From positions 1 through 64,000 of the forward strand of contig DASQNU010000253.1 of the NCBI GenBank assembly GCA_035644815.1: a stretch of DNA of 64,000 nucleotides. Direction: 5' to 3'. Shown here one piece after another: positions 43,441 through 53,147 of this stretch; position 1 is the first letter of the stretch; every line of letters begins with the position of its first letter. The position numbers were made by a program, and so were the translations under genes. Below the pieces are notes generated by a model. That model searched no databases. It was not told where the DNA came from and saw nothing but the letters and a program-made list of their open reading frames with translations. This DNA comes from Brevibacillus_F sp035644815 (GTDB lineage Bacteria; Bacillota; Bacilli; Brevibacillales; Brevibacillaceae).

Positions 43441-43516
43441 TTATTCATTCATATCTACCATAATAACGTATGCCAGCTGGTTGTCACGAAAAAAATAGAA
43501 AACAAGGAGGAGAACC

Positions 43517-44698
43517 ATGCCTGTTCAAAATAGAAGTACGTTGGCGCTGCTTGCCCTGGCAGTCAGTGCCTTCGCCATTGGAACAACCGAATTTATCAGT
43601 GTCGGACTTTTACCATTGATTGCGCAAGACTTGCACATTCCTGTCACGACTGCCGGGTTAACCGTATCGATATATGCGCTTGGGGTAACAGTGGGAGCCC
43701 CCCTCTTAACATCACTCACTTCCACCATGCAGCGCAAGACGCTGTTGCTGTGGATCATGCTTGTGTTTATTGTCGGGAACAGCCTGGCTGCCGGCGCCTC
43801 AAGCATTGGAATTTTGCTGTTTGCTCGTGTGATTTCTGCATTTTCCCACGGGGTGTTTATGTCAATCGGCTCTACCATCGCCGCTGATCTTGTACCGGAA
43901 AACCGCAGAGCCAGCGCCATTTCGACGATGTTTACCGGACTTACCGTTGCGACTATTACCGGTGTGCCGTTGGGAACTTATATCGGGCAGCAATTTGGCT
44001 GGAGAACGGCATTCATCGCGATCGTGATTGTCGGGCTTATCGCATTGATTGCCAACGCGGTACTGATCCCTTCCCACCTGCGCAAAGGAACGCGTACGAC
44101 GCTCAGCGACCAATGGAAGCTCGTCACCAATGGCCGTTTGCTCCTGATGTTTTTGGTCACTGCCCTTGGCTATGGAGGAACTTTTGTTGTATTCACGTAC
44201 CTGTCTCCATTGCTTCAGGAGATAACCGGATTTGGCCAAGGAACTGTCGCCGCCATTCTGCTTGTGTACGGTATCGCCATTGCCATCGGGAATATTTTTG
44301 GCGGAAAAGTATCGAACCAAAAGCCTATCGTAGCCTTATTATATATGTTTATTGTCCAATCGATCGTGCTTTTTATCCTTACTTTTACGGCACCCTATAA
44401 AATAGCAGCATTGATTACCATCATCTTCATGGGACTTCTCGCTTTCATGAACGTTCCCGGATTACAGCTGTATGTGGTTATGCTGGCGGAGCGCTTTGTA
44501 CCGAAGGCAGTAGACGTCGCCTCTGCCCTTAATATCGCTGCTTTTAACGCCGGAATTGCGATTGGGTCCTATTTGGGTGGGATCATCACCGATTCACTGG
44601 GTCTCATCCACACACCGTGGATCGGTGCGGTTATGGTATTGGGAGCCGTTGCTCTTACTTGGTGGAGTCGAGTCTTGGAGCGAAAAGATAGCGTCTGA
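43517..44698 (+). CDS. MFS exporter, DHA1 family (AraJ/YdhP-like)
   Basis: The product has 393 residues and 12 membrane segments. It begins LALAVSAFAIGTTEFISVGLLP, the hallmark of the AraJ/YdhP/PbuE group, and carries the motif-C-like stretch GVPLGTYIGQQFGWR. These proteins export drugs, sugars or purines. Its divergent HxlR neighbour suggests substrate-induced efflux. The start follows AAGGAGGAG. A family-A palindrome starts six bases after the stop, with no other terminator visible. Confidence 0.88.
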   Translation: MPVQNRSTLALLALAVSAFAIGTTEFISVGLLPLIAQDLHIPVTTAGLTVSIYALGVTVGAPLLTSLTSTMQRKTLLLWIMLVFIVGNSLAAGASSIGILLFARVISAFSHGVFMSIGSTIAADLVPENRRASAISTMFTGLTVATITGVPLGTYIGQQFGWRTAFIAIVIVGLIALIANAVLIPSHLRKGTRTTLSDQWKLVTNGRLLLMFLVTALGYGGTFVVFTYLSPLLQEITGFGQGTVAAILLVYGIAIAIGNIFGGKVSNQKPIVALLYMFIVQSIVLFILTFTAPYKIAALITIIFMGLLAFMNVPGLQLYVVMLAERFVPKAVDVASALNIAAFNAGIAIGSYLGGIITDSLGLIHTPWIGAVMVLGAVALTWWSRVLERKDSV

Positions 44699-44703
44699 CC
44701 AGC

Positions 44704-44931
44704 CATAGTGGTGGGGGAAGGGAAGATCGGGCGGGCTGCGTTCTTGCCACACCTGCAAGGAGAGTAGGACTGTCCGGTTCCGCTTGCAAAATCGGTACGT
44801 CGCGCAAAAGGTTCGAGGGAGCCTATTCAACGTAGAGGTTGCACGACAAGCGTGTACCGATTTTGCAAGCTCCACCTCTGTAGGTGTGACAAAGACTTCG
44901 CCCGTCCCGATCTTCCCTTCCTCATGCGGCT
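44704..44931 (+). repeat. Family-A palindromic element, copy 3
   Basis: Outer arms GGGAAGGGAAGATCGGGCG and CGCCCG-TCCC-GATCTTCCC pair. Inner arms GCTTGCAAAATCGGTAC and GTACCGATTTTGCAAGC pair perfectly. Compared with copy 2, changes in one arm are matched in the other. Confidence 0.9.
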
Positions 44932-45012
44932 ATTGGTTTCATTTCAACATGAAGCAGAGTTTAATCTACAACAGCAACTTTTATAACACATTCATTTTGG
45001 AGGTAATCAAAA

Positions 45013-45855
45013 ATGGCTAAACACTTACAGGATACAACCACTCTATCCAACGGAATCAAAATGCCTTGGCTCGGCCTCGGCGTTTTCAAAGTAGAAGAAG
45101 GTCCGGAATTGGTTCAAGCGGTGAAAACCGCGATTGCCCACGGATACCGCAGCATTGATACTGCCGCGATCTACGGAAATGAGGAAGGCGTCGGTCAAGG
45201 GATTCGTGAAGGGATGGCGGCAGCTGGTGTTTCCCGAGAGGACTTGTTTGTCACTTCAAAAGTATGGAACGCCGATTTAGGCTACGAATCTACCCTGGCA
45301 GCCTTTGAGACAAGCCTGCAAAAACTGAATCTTGATTATCTGGACCTATACCTGATCCATTGGCCCGTGGCCGGAAAATATAAAGATGCATGGAGAGCAT
45401 TGGAAAAGCTGTATCGGGACGGACGTGTCAAAGCCATCGGCGTGAGCAACTTCCAGATTCATCATCTGGAGGACCTCATGAAAGATGCTGAAATCAAACC
45501 GATGGTCAATCAAGTGGAGTACCACCCGCGTTTAACGCAACTGGAGCTGAAGACTTTTTGTGAGCAACACCAGATTCAATTGGAAGCCTGGTCTCCTTTA
45601 ATGCAAGGTCAGCTGCTGGACAATCCCGTCCTGAAAGAAATCGCTGACCGTTATCACAAATCAATTGCGCAGGTCATTTTGCGCTGGGATTTGCAAAACG
45701 GTGTAGTGACGATTCCAAAATCCACAAAAGAAGCACGTATTGTGGAAAACGCCACTGTGTTCGATTTTGAGTTATCCCCAGCTGATATGGAAAAGATCAA
45801 TTCTCTGAATCAAAATCTGCGTGTCGGTCCCGATCCGGACAACTTTGATTTTTAA
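45013..45855 (+). CDS. Aldo/keto reductase, paralogue of the 28154 gene
   Basis: The product has 280 residues and is nearly collinear with the enzyme at 28154-28981 (shared YRSIDTAA.YGNEEGVGQ, YLIHWPV, RAIGVSN/KAIGVSN, RWDLQNGVVTIPKS). It has a five-residue insertion (GMAAAG) after GQGIRE. The catalytic Asp, Tyr, Lys and His are kept. It likely reduces small aldehydes. The start follows GGAGGTAATC. It is separated from the MFS gene by a family-A repeat. Confidence 0.9.
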   Translation: MAKHLQDTTTLSNGIKMPWLGLGVFKVEEGPELVQAVKTAIAHGYRSIDTAAIYGNEEGVGQGIREGMAAAGVSREDLFVTSKVWNADLGYESTLAAFETSLQKLNLDYLDLYLIHWPVAGKYKDAWRALEKLYRDGRVKAIGVSNFQIHHLEDLMKDAEIKPMVNQVEYHPRLTQLELKTFCEQHQIQLEAWSPLMQGQLLDNPVLKEIADRYHKSIAQVILRWDLQNGVVTIPKSTKEARIVENATVFDFELSPADMEKINSLNQNLRVGPDPDNFDF

Positions 45856-45870
45856 TCGCAAACGACACGA

Positions 45871-45906
45871 AAAAAACTAGCGCCCCAATAGGACGCTAGT
45901 TTTTCT
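45871..45906. terminator. Bidirectional terminator between reductase and ferritin
   Basis: AAAAACTAGCG pairs with CGCTAGTTTTT around CCCCAATAGGA. Confidence 0.9.
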
Positions 45907-46418
45907 TATGCCTCTTCCGCTTCCGGAACAAAGGTCCGTTTTGCCAGTTCGGCATCCAGCATATAGAACGCATTGCTGTCATTATCGATCCGTCGCAGCT
46001 TTTGAATGATGCTGTCAAAAGTGGACTCTTCTTCTACCTGCTCATCAATAAACCATTTCAGGAAGTTGATGGTTGCATGCTCCCGTTCACTCCAAGCCGC
46101 ATCGGAAAGCTCATAAATTCGCTTGGTTACCGTTTGCTCATGCGCATATGCCTGTTCAAACGTATCCAGCAAAGAGCTGTATTCGTTCACAGGATCATGC
46201 ATCCCTGTCACCAGCGCCCGTTTCCCCAGGCGATTAATGAAGTTGAAAATCTTCATGGCATGAAATTTTTCTTCCTCGGATTGGACGATAAAAAAGTTGG
46301 CAAAGCCGTCGTAGCTTTCGGCCGAACAATACGCCGCCATCGCAAGATATACTTGCGAGGAGTAAAATTCATAATTCATCTGCTCGTTTAACTTATCCAA
46401 TAATTGTTGGGAAATCAT
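45906..46418 (-). CDS. ftnA: Non-haem ferritin
   Basis: The product has 170 residues of four-helix ferritin. The ferroxidase ligands are visible in NYEFYSSQVYLAM (Glu17), EEEKFHAMKIF (Glu50 and His53) and EEESTFDSII. It oxidises and stores iron in a 24-subunit cage. The start follows AAGGGTG. No Fur box is obvious immediately upstream. Confidence 0.95.
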   Translation of the reverse strand: MISQQLLDKLNEQMNYEFYSSQVYLAMAAYCSAESYDGFANFFIVQSEEEKFHAMKIFNFINRLGKRALVTGMHDPVNEYSSLLDTFEQAYAHEQTVTKRIYELSDAAWSEREHATINFLKWFIDEQVEEESTFDSIIQKLRRIDNDSNAFYMLDAELAKRTFVPEAEEA

Positions 46419-46582
46419 CCGGTCACACCCTTTGTTTGTCCATTATTTTGCAAATTTATCCTATTGTATCACATACCTGCTCCCTACAAGTATCTTCCTT
46501 GTTTCGTCCAAATATTTTTGGAATAATTGGAAATGATAAAGGCACTTGTGAAACTGGAACGTACAAAGAAGGAGGAGCAACC

Positions 46583-47971
46583 ATGGATTATCGGATTGAA
46601 AGAGATACCTTGGGAGAAATTCAGGTTCCTGCAGATCGTTTATGGGCCGCCCAGACGCAGCGGAGCTTGCAAAACTTTCCGATCGGAATCGAAAAAATGC
46701 CGCTCGAGGTTATCCACGTATTTGCCATTCTGAAAAAAAGCGCGGCGCTGGCCAATCTGCAGCTAGGAAAGCTGGAAAAGGAAAAGGCAGACGCAATCAT
46801 CGCTGCAGCCGAAGAGATCATTACCGGCAAGCTTGATGACCACTTTCCCTTGGTTGTCTGGCAAACCGGCAGCGGTACCCAGTCCAATATGAATGTGAAC
46901 GAGGTCATCGCCAACCGAGCCAACCAGCTTTTGCAGGATAAAGGCAGCTCCTTGCGCATTCACCCCAATGATGACGTGAATCGTTCCCAAAGCTCGAACG
47001 ATACGTTCCCGACCGCCATGCATGTTGCGGCATTACTCGCCATTGAAGATCATGTGCTGCCAAAGCTAGAGATTTTAAAGGACACCCTCAAAAGAAAGAG
47101 CGAACAATTTGCCGAGATTATCAAGATCGGCCGAACTCATCTGCAGGATGCTACTCCGTTGACCTTGGGCCAGGAGATTAGCGGCTGGCACCGGATGCTG
47201 GAAAAAACGGAAGGCATGATTAAGCAAAGTGCAGAATCGCTTCGGGAGCTAGCCATCGGCGGGACAGCTGTCGGAACCGGAATTAATGCCCACCCCCGCT
47301 TCGGAGAGCTGGTTGCAATGGAAATCAGCAAGTTAACAGGTAAACGTTTTGTATCGGCTCCCAATAAATTCCACGCCTTGACGAGCCACGATGAAATCGC
47401 CTATGTGCACGGTGCATTAAAGGCTCTTGCCGCAGACCTGATGAAAATCGCAAATGATGTCAGATGGCTGGCGAGCGGACCTCGCAGCGGAATTGGTGAA
47501 ATCACCATTCCCGAAAATGAACCGGGCAGCTCCATTATGCCGGGAAAAGTGAACCCGACCCAAAGTGAAGCCATGACCATGGTGGTTTGCCAGGTCATGG
47601 GCAACGATGCCACGATCGGCTTTGCGGCCAGTCAGGGAAATTTTGAGTTGAATGTCTTTAAGCCAGTCATTATCTATAACTTCTTACAATCTACACGTTT
47701 GCTCGGAGATGCGATGGCTTCCTTTAACGATAATTGCGCGGTCGGCATTGAACCGAACCTTCCTGTACTGCGCAGCAATTTGGAACGCTCGCTAATGCTG
47801 GTGACCGCACTCAATCCGCATATCGGTTACGAGAATGCGGCAAAAGTGGCGAAGCTGGCTCATAAAGAAGGGCTTACATTGAAGGAAGCGGCCATAAAGA
47901 GCAATCTGCTAACGGCTGAGCAGTTTGATGAGATTGTTCGTCCGGAGAAAATGATTCATCCGAAGGAGTAA
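46583..47971 (+). CDS. fumC: Class II fumarate hydratase
   Basis: The product has 462 residues and performs the fumarate-to-malate step of the TCA cycle. It shows QTGSGTQSNMNVNEV, the SSNDTFPTAMH stretch and the signature GSSIMPGKVNPTQ. The frame extends 49 codons upstream, but ATG 46583 follows GAAGGAGGAG exactly and matches the family start. It is monocistronic, followed 25 bases later by a family-A repeat and then a terminator. Confidence 0.96.
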   Translation: MDYRIERDTLGEIQVPADRLWAAQTQRSLQNFPIGIEKMPLEVIHVFAILKKSAALANLQLGKLEKEKADAIIAAAEEIITGKLDDHFPLVVWQTGSGTQSNMNVNEVIANRANQLLQDKGSSLRIHPNDDVNRSQSSNDTFPTAMHVAALLAIEDHVLPKLEILKDTLKRKSEQFAEIIKIGRTHLQDATPLTLGQEISGWHRMLEKTEGMIKQSAESLRELAIGGTAVGTGINAHPRFGELVAMEISKLTGKRFVSAPNKFHALTSHDEIAYVHGALKALAADLMKIANDVRWLASGPRSGIGEITIPENEPGSSIMPGKVNPTQSEAMTMVVCQVMGNDATIGFAASQGNFELNVFKPVIIYNFLQSTRLLGDAMASFNDNCAVGIEPNLPVLRSNLERSLMLVTALNPHIGYENAAKVAKLAHKEGLTLKEAAIKSNLLTAEQFDEIVRPEKMIHPKE

Positions 47972-47995
47972 TAGCTCTTTGGCTTGGATCGAGTA

Positions 47996-48223
47996 GTAGT
48001 GGTGGGGGAAGGGAAGACCGGGCTGTGCTGCGTTCTTGCCACACCCGCAAGGGGGTAAAAACTGTCCGGCTCCGCTCCCAAAAACGGTACGTCGCGCAAA
48101 AAGTTTCGAGGAAGCATATTCAAACGTGGGGGGTTGCGCTACAAGCGTGTACCGTTTTTGGAAGCTCCGCCTCTGTAGGTGTGACAAAGACTCCGCCCGT
48201 CCCGATCTTCCCTTCCTCACGTT
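47996..48223 (+). repeat. Family-A palindromic element, copy 4
   Basis: Outer arms GGGAAGGGAAGACCGGGC and GCCCG-TCCC-GATCTTCCC pair. Inner arms CCAAAAACGGTAC and GTACCGTTTTTGG pair perfectly. It lies 25 bases after the fumC stop. Confidence 0.9.
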
Positions 48224-48252
48224 GCATTGTTCACCCCCTTACCTTTAAAAAA

Positions 48253-48293
48253 ACAAAAAACGGAGGCGCTATTCATCGCGTCTCCGTTTTATT
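48253..48293 (+). terminator. Terminator downstream of fumC and repeat copy 4
   Basis: AAAACGGAG-GCG pairs with CGC-GTCTCCGTTTT, followed by ATTCTTCTTG. Confidence 0.75.
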
Positions 48294-48450
48294 CTTCTTG
48301 TATATAACCCAATCCATATGGTAAACTGGATTAGTCTGCACACATAATTATTAATCAGAAAAGATTTTCCCAATTTAATTGTATCACAGAATACTAGCCT
48401 TGTCAAACCTTTTGATCAGCGCCCACAAGATCCAAAAAAGGAGCGATTCA

Positions 48451-50802
48451 ATGAGTATCGTGGAACGAGATTGGCAGGAAGAGCAAATGCGTGTCCAAGA
48501 GGTTATCAACATCATTGAGAATCGCATCGACACCTTGCAAGAGCAGGTTGGCGGCATTCAGGCAGACATTGTGGACATCCGCAAAAATTTTTGGGAGGAT
48601 GTCACCGTCAATTTTGACGATGCCCACGAAGCCGCAGAGACCTACGCCAGCATCAAGCAGCAAGCCGAAGTATTGTCCGAACGGGAAAGGATCCACCGCC
48701 ACGCCCAGAAGCAGCTAAAAACGATGCTTCGCCTCAAGCAGAATCCGTATTTCGGACGGATCGACTTTCAGGAAGAAGGTGAACCGGGTCCGGAACAGAT
48801 CTATCTCGGGATTGCTTCCCTGCTCGACGACGATGAAGCATCCTTTCTAATTTATGATTGGCGCGCCCCTGTGGCCAGCCTCTATTATGATTACCCGCCC
48901 GGTCCAGCCTCTTATGAAACACCTGGTGGCACCATCGATGGAACCATGGATTTGAAACGGCAATATATCATACGCGACGGTCAAATCCGCAGCATGTTTG
49001 ACACCGGCGTGACGATCGGCGATGAGCTTTTGCAAAATGTATTGGGCAAACAGTCCGATACCCAGATGAAAAGTATTGTCGCTACGATTCAAAGAGAGCA
49101 AAACCGGATCATCCGCAATGAACGCAGCCGCCTTTTGATCGTACAGGGCGCAGCCGGAAGCGGCAAAACGAGCGCGGCTCTCCAGCGTGTCGCCTATTTG
49201 CTTTACCGCTACAGGGAAACGCTGCGCGCCGAACAAATCGTGCTCTTCTCCCCCAATCCGATGTTTAACAGCTATGTCTCTACCGTTCTTCCCGAGCTGG
49301 GCGAGGAAAATATGCAGCAAACCACCTTTCAAGAGTATTTGGAGCGGCGTATTGGTTCGACATTCAGACTCGAAGATCCGTTTATGCAACTGGAATATGT
49401 GCATACCGCTAGCTCAGATCCTGGCTATTCCACCAGATTGGCGGGCATTCAATTTAAATCCTCTGTCGCTTTCCTCCAAGTGCTGGAGCGTTATCTGGAT
49501 CGACTGGGGCAAGCAGGCATCCGTTTTCACGACATCCAACTTCGTGGCGAAACGCTGATTTCTGCTGAACAGATCGCTGAGTATTTCTATTCGCTGGATC
49601 GCTCCTACCGGATTCCTAATCGCATCACACTGGTGGTCCAATGGCTCCTAAGCCAACTGGATGATCTGGCCCGCAAAGAACGTAAGAAACACTGGGTAGA
49701 AGACGAGATCGAGCTGCTGGACCAAGACGACTACCGGGAAGTGTATGGGGAGCTCCGCAAAAGAAAACGGGCCCGAGGCGACACCTTCGACGACCACGAG
49801 CTTGAGCAAAAGCTGCTGGCCAAAATGGTCGTGGACCGCTACTTCGAGCCCATCCGCGCTCAGGTGAAACGCCTGCGCTTTATCGATATGCCGTCCACGT
49901 ATAAGCAGTTGTTTACGGAACCGGCAGAAGCACTCTTCACCGATCGTGATTCTCCTCTGCCAGCTGCATGGAAAGACATTTGCAATCAGACGGTGGAACG
50001 CTTGAACCGCTCCGAGCTGACCTATGAGGACGCAACGCCCTTTCTCTATCTGAAGGAACGGATCGAAGGGTTCCGCACGAACACTTCTGTCCAACACATC
50101 TTCATCGATGAAGCACAGGATTACTCACCGCTTCAGTTCGCTTTTCTCAAGCGACTGTTTCCATACAGCAAAATGACGGTCTTGGGTGATCTAAACCAAG
50201 CAATCCATGCCCATGCGGCCGATAATGCTTTTTCCCAGCTTGCTGCCCTTTTCGAGGAAGCACAGACCGAGACCATTATTTTGACGCGAAGCTACCGTTC
50301 TACCCGGCAGATTATCCAATTCACCCAAGGCATGATTCCAGGTGGAGATCAAATCGAACCGTTCAACCGTGATGGCCAAAAGCCTACCGTAACAAAAGCA
50401 ACCGACCTTACCGATCTCACTGCCAAAATCGAAGCGCGAGTGCATGCATTGCAAGCAGAAGGACACCGGACGATTGCGATTATCTGCAAAACGGCGCAGG
50501 AAAGCCGTAACGCATACGAGTCCCTGCAAGCTGTCCTCCCGCTGCGTCTGATCGAAAAGGAAACCATCTCCTTTGCACCCGGCATACTGGTCATCCCCTC
50601 CTATCTCGCAAAAGGGGTGGAGTTTGACGCGGTCATCATCTACAACGCATCCCAGACACATTATGGCGAAGAGAAGGATCGAAAGCTGTTTTATACTGCC
50701 TGTACGCGGGCCATGCACGAGCTGCACCTATACTATCTGGATGAACTCAGCTCGTTTGTCCAAACACTTTCCCCCGACACCTATACGCTGGAAGAATATT
50801 AG
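48451..50802 (+). CDS. helD: RNA polymerase recycling motor HelD
   Basis: The product has 783 residues. The N-terminal coiled coil (about 1-75), which reaches into the polymerase channel, is followed by a UvrD-like superfamily 1 ATPase. Walker A is GAAGSGKTSAAL, motif II is FIDEAQDYSPLQ, and motif III and IV blocks are GDLNQAIH and RSYRSTRQI. HelD frees stalled RNA polymerase from DNA using ATP. The frame opens 24 codons earlier, but ATG 48451 follows AAAGGAGCG and gives the family start. It appears monocistronic. Confidence 0.93.
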   Translation: MSIVERDWQEEQMRVQEVINIIENRIDTLQEQVGGIQADIVDIRKNFWEDVTVNFDDAHEAAETYASIKQQAEVLSERERIHRHAQKQLKTMLRLKQNPYFGRIDFQEEGEPGPEQIYLGIASLLDDDEASFLIYDWRAPVASLYYDYPPGPASYETPGGTIDGTMDLKRQYIIRDGQIRSMFDTGVTIGDELLQNVLGKQSDTQMKSIVATIQREQNRIIRNERSRLLIVQGAAGSGKTSAALQRVAYLLYRYRETLRAEQIVLFSPNPMFNSYVSTVLPELGEENMQQTTFQEYLERRIGSTFRLEDPFMQLEYVHTASSDPGYSTRLAGIQFKSSVAFLQVLERYLDRLGQAGIRFHDIQLRGETLISAEQIAEYFYSLDRSYRIPNRITLVVQWLLSQLDDLARKERKKHWVEDEIELLDQDDYREVYGELRKRKRARGDTFDDHELEQKLLAKMVVDRYFEPIRAQVKRLRFIDMPSTYKQLFTEPAEALFTDRDSPLPAAWKDICNQTVERLNRSELTYEDATPFLYLKERIEGFRTNTSVQHIFIDEAQDYSPLQFAFLKRLFPYSKMTVLGDLNQAIHAHAADNAFSQLAALFEEAQTETIILTRSYRSTRQIIQFTQGMIPGGDQIEPFNRDGQKPTVTKATDLTDLTAKIEARVHALQAEGHRTIAIICKTAQESRNAYESLQAVLPLRLIEKETISFAPGILVIPSYLAKGVEFDAVIIYNASQTHYGEEKDRKLFYTACTRAMHELHLYYLDELSSFVQTLSPDTYTLEEY

Positions 50803-50844
50803 TAAAGCTTGGCTACGCCAAGTTTTCGGCGGAGCCTTAGTTGC

Positions 50845-50889
50845 AAAAAAGCCGCTGCTCGTGACTCCCATTCACTTGCAGCGGCTTCG
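50845..50889 (-). terminator. Terminator of the Bcr-like exporter gene
   Basis: On the minus strand AAGCCGCTGC pairs with GCAGCGGCTT and runs into TTTTTGC. The adjoining CTTGGCTACGCCAAG hairpin on the + side may serve helD. Confidence 0.75.
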
Positions 50890-50890
50890 C

Positions 50891-52117
50891 TTATTCTTTT
50901 ACCGTTTGACGGCGTCTTACCAACAAGAGATAGCAGAGAATGGCGCCTACATCCGCCGCAGCGATGACAATCCCCATCGGGACGGCTGTCTGACTACCTC
51001 CCATCCCTACCAGTGGAGCAACAATACCACCAAAAACAAAGGAGAGCACACCCAGTAAAGCAGAAGCGCTGCCTGCCGCGTTCCCTTGATTTTGCATCGC
51101 CAAGGAAAAGCCTGTAGCCGAGACAATCCCTACGCTCGATACGACCACGAACAACGGAATCAGCACACCATAGAGTCCCGCTCCGAGCATAATCATGGTG
51201 AACAAGGTGATCCCTCCGACCGCCGCATAAAGCAAGCCGCCGACCAGCAATTTCGTCTCACCAAGCTTCCCAACTAATCTACCTGTCACCTGCCCTGCAA
51301 TGATGATCCCTAGTCCGTTGCAGGCAAAAATCAGACTGAACGTTTGCGGTGAAACACCGTAGATCTCCTGCAATACAAACGGAGACCCGGAAATATAAGC
51401 AAACATGGCCGCGGTCACCAGCCCCTGACAGATCGCATAGCCCATAAACACACGATCACTGACCAACCTGCGGAAGGTGGAAAAGGTATTGCTGATTCCT
51501 CCTTTGGAACGACGCTCGCTCGGCAAGGTCTCCCGCAAGCCAAACAACACGGCTACCAGCATCGCAAGGCCAATCAGAGCAAGCACGACAAATACCCCTC
51601 GCCAGGATGTAACCTGCAAAAGCTGTCCACCGGCAATCGGCGCCAGGATAGGTGCAGCCCCATTTACCAGCATTAATAGGGTGAAGAACTTCGTCAATTC
51701 TGTACCCGCATACATATCTCTGACCACCGCCCGAGAGATCACGATGCCCGCCGAACCAGCCAGTCCTTGAACAAAGCGAAGCCAGACAAACGTCCAGATC
51801 GAAGGCGCCCATGCACACAGCAAGGAGGAAATCGCATACACGATCAGCCCGATCAGCAGCGGAACGCGCCGCCCTCGAACATCACTAACCGGTCCTGCCA
51901 GCAGCTGCCCAAGCGAAAGACCCAGCAGGCAAGCGGTCAAGCTGAGCTGAGCCAAAGAAGTGCTGGTCTCCAGATCCCCTGCCAGATTTGGCAACGCAGG
52001 CAAATACATATCAAGCGATAACGGCCCAAACGCCGATAATGAACCGAGTATCAGTGCCATCCACAGACGACCTGATTTTTTTGCGGGTGTTGCGTAAGTT
52101 GTGCTCACATCATTCAT
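50891..52117 (-). CDS. Bcr/CflA-type multidrug exporter
   Basis: The product has 408 residues and 12 membrane segments. It matches the Bcr/CflA branch: FGPLSLDMYLPALPNLAGDL in helix 1, GQLLAGPVSDVRGRRVPLL as motif A, and RFVQGLAGSAGIVISRAVVRDM. It exports drugs such as bicyclomycin or chloramphenicol by proton antiport; the substrate here is unknown. It starts 19 bases after the lipoate ligase stop, so it is the last gene of a HAD-lplJ-bcr operon. Confidence 0.9.
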   Translation of the reverse strand: MNDVSTTYATPAKKSGRLWMALILGSLSAFGPLSLDMYLPALPNLAGDLETSTSLAQLSLTACLLGLSLGQLLAGPVSDVRGRRVPLLIGLIVYAISSLLCAWAPSIWTFVWLRFVQGLAGSAGIVISRAVVRDMYAGTELTKFFTLLMLVNGAAPILAPIAGGQLLQVTSWRGVFVVLALIGLAMLVAVLFGLRETLPSERRSKGGISNTFSTFRRLVSDRVFMGYAICQGLVTAAMFAYISGSPFVLQEIYGVSPQTFSLIFACNGLGIIIAGQVTGRLVGKLGETKLLVGGLLYAAVGGITLFTMIMLGAGLYGVLIPLFVVVSSVGIVSATGFSLAMQNQGNAAGSASALLGVLSFVFGGIVAPLVGMGGSQTAVPMGIVIAAADVGAILCYLLLVRRRQTVKE

Positions 52118-52136
52118 ACTACATTTCCTTTCTCTC

Positions 52137-53123
52137 TTACAGCACTAATTCCAACCACTCTTCTTTTGTAATCGGCCCGAAATAATAGGGCAAATCATAC
52201 TGCTCCCACAGCCGGGACAGCGTTTCCCGGTCATAACGCAGGCCAGCCAGCTTATCCGTGATCTCGGTGCTGTCTCCTCGGCCAAAAAAGTCGCCATAGA
52301 TGGCCGCCGAGGTAATGATGCCGCCTTCCACGAAAAGCCTCACATCAAAGGTGCCCGCTCCTAACCGCTGCACGCGCTTCACATTGAATGCCGGCGACTT
52401 GCCATAGTTCCAGTTCCAATTCTGGTAGCGTTCGCGGGAAATCTCATGAATCCGCTCCCAATCTGCCTCGGTCAACACATATTGCTCGACCTGTGAGCCT
52501 GCAAATATCGATTCCAACAGATGCTGGCGGAATGCCTCGATGCTCATTGGCTCACGCATAAATTCCGAGATGTTGGCTACGCGGCTCCGGACGGACTTGA
52601 CTCCTTTTGACTTGAATTTTTCAGGATTCACGTTCAGTGCGGAAGACACATTTTCCATCTGCGAATGGAACAGCAGTGTACCGTGTGTGAACATGCGACC
52701 TCTGGTGGAAAACTGAGCATTTCCCGAAATTTTACGTTCTCCTATCTGAATGTCGTTGCGCCCCGTCAATTCCGCTTCTACCCCTAACTGATGAAGCGCC
52801 CGAATCACTGGTTCGGTAAACTTTCGATAGTTGTGAAACGAATTTCCATCATCCTTGGTGATAAAACTGAAATTCAAGTTGCCCAAATCATGATAGACCG
52901 CTCCGCCGCCGGACAAGCGCCGGACTACGTGGATCCCATTCGCCTCCACATATTCCGTATTGATTTCCTCCACCGTATTTTGGTTTTTACCAATAATAAT
53001 CGATGGCTCATTGATGTAGAACAGCAAATAGTCCTCGTCCGCAGGCAGGTGTTTTAACGCATATTCCTCAATCGCGAGGTTAATGCGCGGATCGGTAATG
53101 TTTTGGTTGTCGATAAAACGCAT
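52137..53123 (-). CDS. lplJ: Lipoate--protein ligase
   Basis: The product has 328 residues of the LplA/LplJ family. It has RRLSGGGAVYHDLGNLNFSF, the lipoate and ATP loop, then GERKISGNAQFSTRGRM with the conserved lysine, and a C-terminal accessory domain. It activates scavenged lipoate and attaches it to E2 or GcvH proteins. The start follows GGAGGG. It lies 24 bases after the HAD gene in the same operon. Confidence 0.93.
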   Translation of the reverse strand: MRFIDNQNITDPRINLAIEEYALKHLPADEDYLLFYINEPSIIIGKNQNTVEEINTEYVEANGIHVVRRLSGGGAVYHDLGNLNFSFITKDDGNSFHNYRKFTEPVIRALHQLGVEAELTGRNDIQIGERKISGNAQFSTRGRMFTHGTLLFHSQMENVSSALNVNPEKFKSKGVKSVRSRVANISEFMREPMSIEAFRQHLLESIFAGSQVEQYVLTEADWERIHEISRERYQNWNWNYGKSPAFNVKRVQRLGAGTFDVRLFVEGGIITSAAIYGDFFGRGDSTEITDKLAGLRYDRETLSRLWEQYDLPYYFGPITKEEWLELVL

Positions 53124-53147
53124 ACTGCTATCCCTCCGTAGGTTCCA

